From Serinus canaria (Eukaryota > Chordata > Aves > Passeriformes > Fringillidae), in the NCBI RefSeq assembly GCF_022539315.1, contig NC_066316.1, positions 26,433,245 to 26,497,244 on the forward strand: a stretch of DNA of 64,000 nucleotides, read 5' to 3'. Shown here in pieces: positions 62,979 through 64,000 of this stretch. Numbering within the stretch: position 1 is the first letter of the stretch; each line of letters opens with the position of its first letter. The notes beneath the pieces were generated by a model. It ran no database searches. It was not told where the DNA came from and saw nothing but the letters and a program-made list of their open reading frames with translations. A program made the translations under genes and the position numbers.

Positions 62979-64000
62979 TAGTCAGGAAGCACTAACTAAA
63001 TTCCTCATAACCACCTAAGGAACTTGGATGCAACAAGTATTTTAGAAGTCCAGAAGACTGGAAATATTCAATATTAGAACAATTTAAATACTAGAGCAAC
63101 TACAGACAGATGCTTTAAGGCCTAAGGAATTTCAGATGAAATATCATTAGTGAAGGAGTGGAATTGTGGTTTAATAAGAGATTAAGAACAAAAATAAGAC
63201 TACCATAATATATTGTGCTCCCATGGAAATTTGGCCTGATCACATGAAGTTATTTCTTTTTCCTCTCTTCATAAAATTACTTCTACTTGCAAAAGAAAAC
63301 TGCACTGTTTTATTATATTTTGGCTTCTCCAAAATATTAGATTTAGAGTCACATGATATTAGAACAGAAATCAGGCTATGTTGGCTAAAGCAGGATTGCA
63401 AGTATGTCTGAAGTGCAACTGATAATGAGGAAATATCAAGGTTCCCATTGAGATTCCAGCAGGATCAGCTCTGGTACAATATTATTTTTATTTACATGAG
63501 AAGTCTGAGCTGTGCTGTAGAGTCCTTGTTGAAAAAAATCTGTCAGGATTTAGAGACCTTCGAGGCAAAAAATACTGAAAAGGAAAAATTAGTTTGGTGG
63601 TGATGTGGATCATTTCATTAAATGGTCATGATCTGACCATTTAATGGGTGCATTTTCATACATCTAAATGCCAGGTATTAAATGGGAGACTGACGAATAC
63701 AGTCTCTTCTTAGAGGATGATAGTTTTATCCTACAAAACATCAACTCAAAGGAGGCTTCTGTCATTGTGTATAATTGCTTTAACAGGCAGCCTCAGGGCA
63801 AGCTGTGGCAAAGAAACCTAGTGCAAAGGTTGGGTTTGCAAGAAAAGTATCATGGAGAAATAGGAAAGCCTTCTGCTTCCTGTGGGCAGGCTCCTGGTGA
63901 GGTGTTAGTCTCTAGATCCACTGCCAGGTGAGAGAGAGGCTTTAAATCCTAGTGGTCCTAAATCCAGCTGACTGGGCTGCACATTCATGTAGGCTGGAGG
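62979..64000. other. Right edge, no gene seen
   Basis: A perfect 13-bp inverted repeat lies at 63616-63646. An 87-codon ATG frame at 63668-63931 has no recognised domain and a stop directly upstream of its ATG. It ends at a CCAGGTGAGA that resembles a splice donor, but nothing else supports an exon. Confidence 0.6.
63616..63646. repeat. Perfect 13-bp inverted repeat, 5-nt loop
   Basis: CATTAAATGGTCA at 63616-63628 and its exact reverse complement at 63634-63646 flank TGATC. The arms contain ATTAA/TTAAT homeodomain-like cores. Confidence 0.9.

Noticed and set aside
63668..63931. 87-codon ATG frame ending at a good splice-donor-like CAGGTGAGA
   Set aside because: Length is within chance, a stop lies directly before the ATG, and no acceptor, partner exon or domain is visible.

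Overview
The window looks like vertebrate, most probably avian, genomic DNA. Three LINE fragments have the typical CR1 3' tail (ATTCTATGA-type repeats), and interspersed repeats are otherwise sparse. There are no Alu-, B1- or L1-like sequences. The only protein-coding gene I can support is the 5' end of the homeobox gene SIX2. It lies on the minus strand at the left edge, and its first 101 codons end at the window border. The rest of the window reads leftward into SIX2, so it is the gene's upstream flank. In other amniotes this interval is a gene desert carrying SIX2 enhancers (established knowledge). No bacterial, phage, CRISPR or viral system is present, and I found no new multi-gene system.

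Layout. 1-303: SIX2 N-terminal SIX domain (minus). 304 to about 760: GC-rich 5' leader with two short upstream ORFs. About 760-1090: core promoter region with a GA/poly(A) tract, a CCAAT box and a cluster of TALE-type sites that includes a perfect PBX-PREP/MEIS decamer. 1090-6730: CpG-rich proximal flank with several separate CpG-dense patches, the farthest at 6421-6720. From about 6.8 kb to the end: AT-rich, CpG-poor desert with microsatellites, CR1 fragments, one ancient LINE-like fragment, one MIR-like SINE remnant and several perfect palindromes.

Best regulatory candidates in the desert are 23.6-24.1 kb (four TAATTA cores plus an exact MEF3/SIX site), 41.57-41.95 kb (unusual CpG retention, a HOX-PBX octamer and an X-box-like motif resembling one in the SIX2 promoter), 14.81-14.87 kb (three TGATAC SIX cores) and 56.9-57.1 kb (paired FOX cores). 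The plausible common logic is SIX2 control by HOX/TALE factors plus SIX autoregulation. The motifs are visible in the sequence; their activity is inference. All other open reading frames, including one of 281 codons near 26 kb, lack recognisable domains and are best treated as chance until tested.
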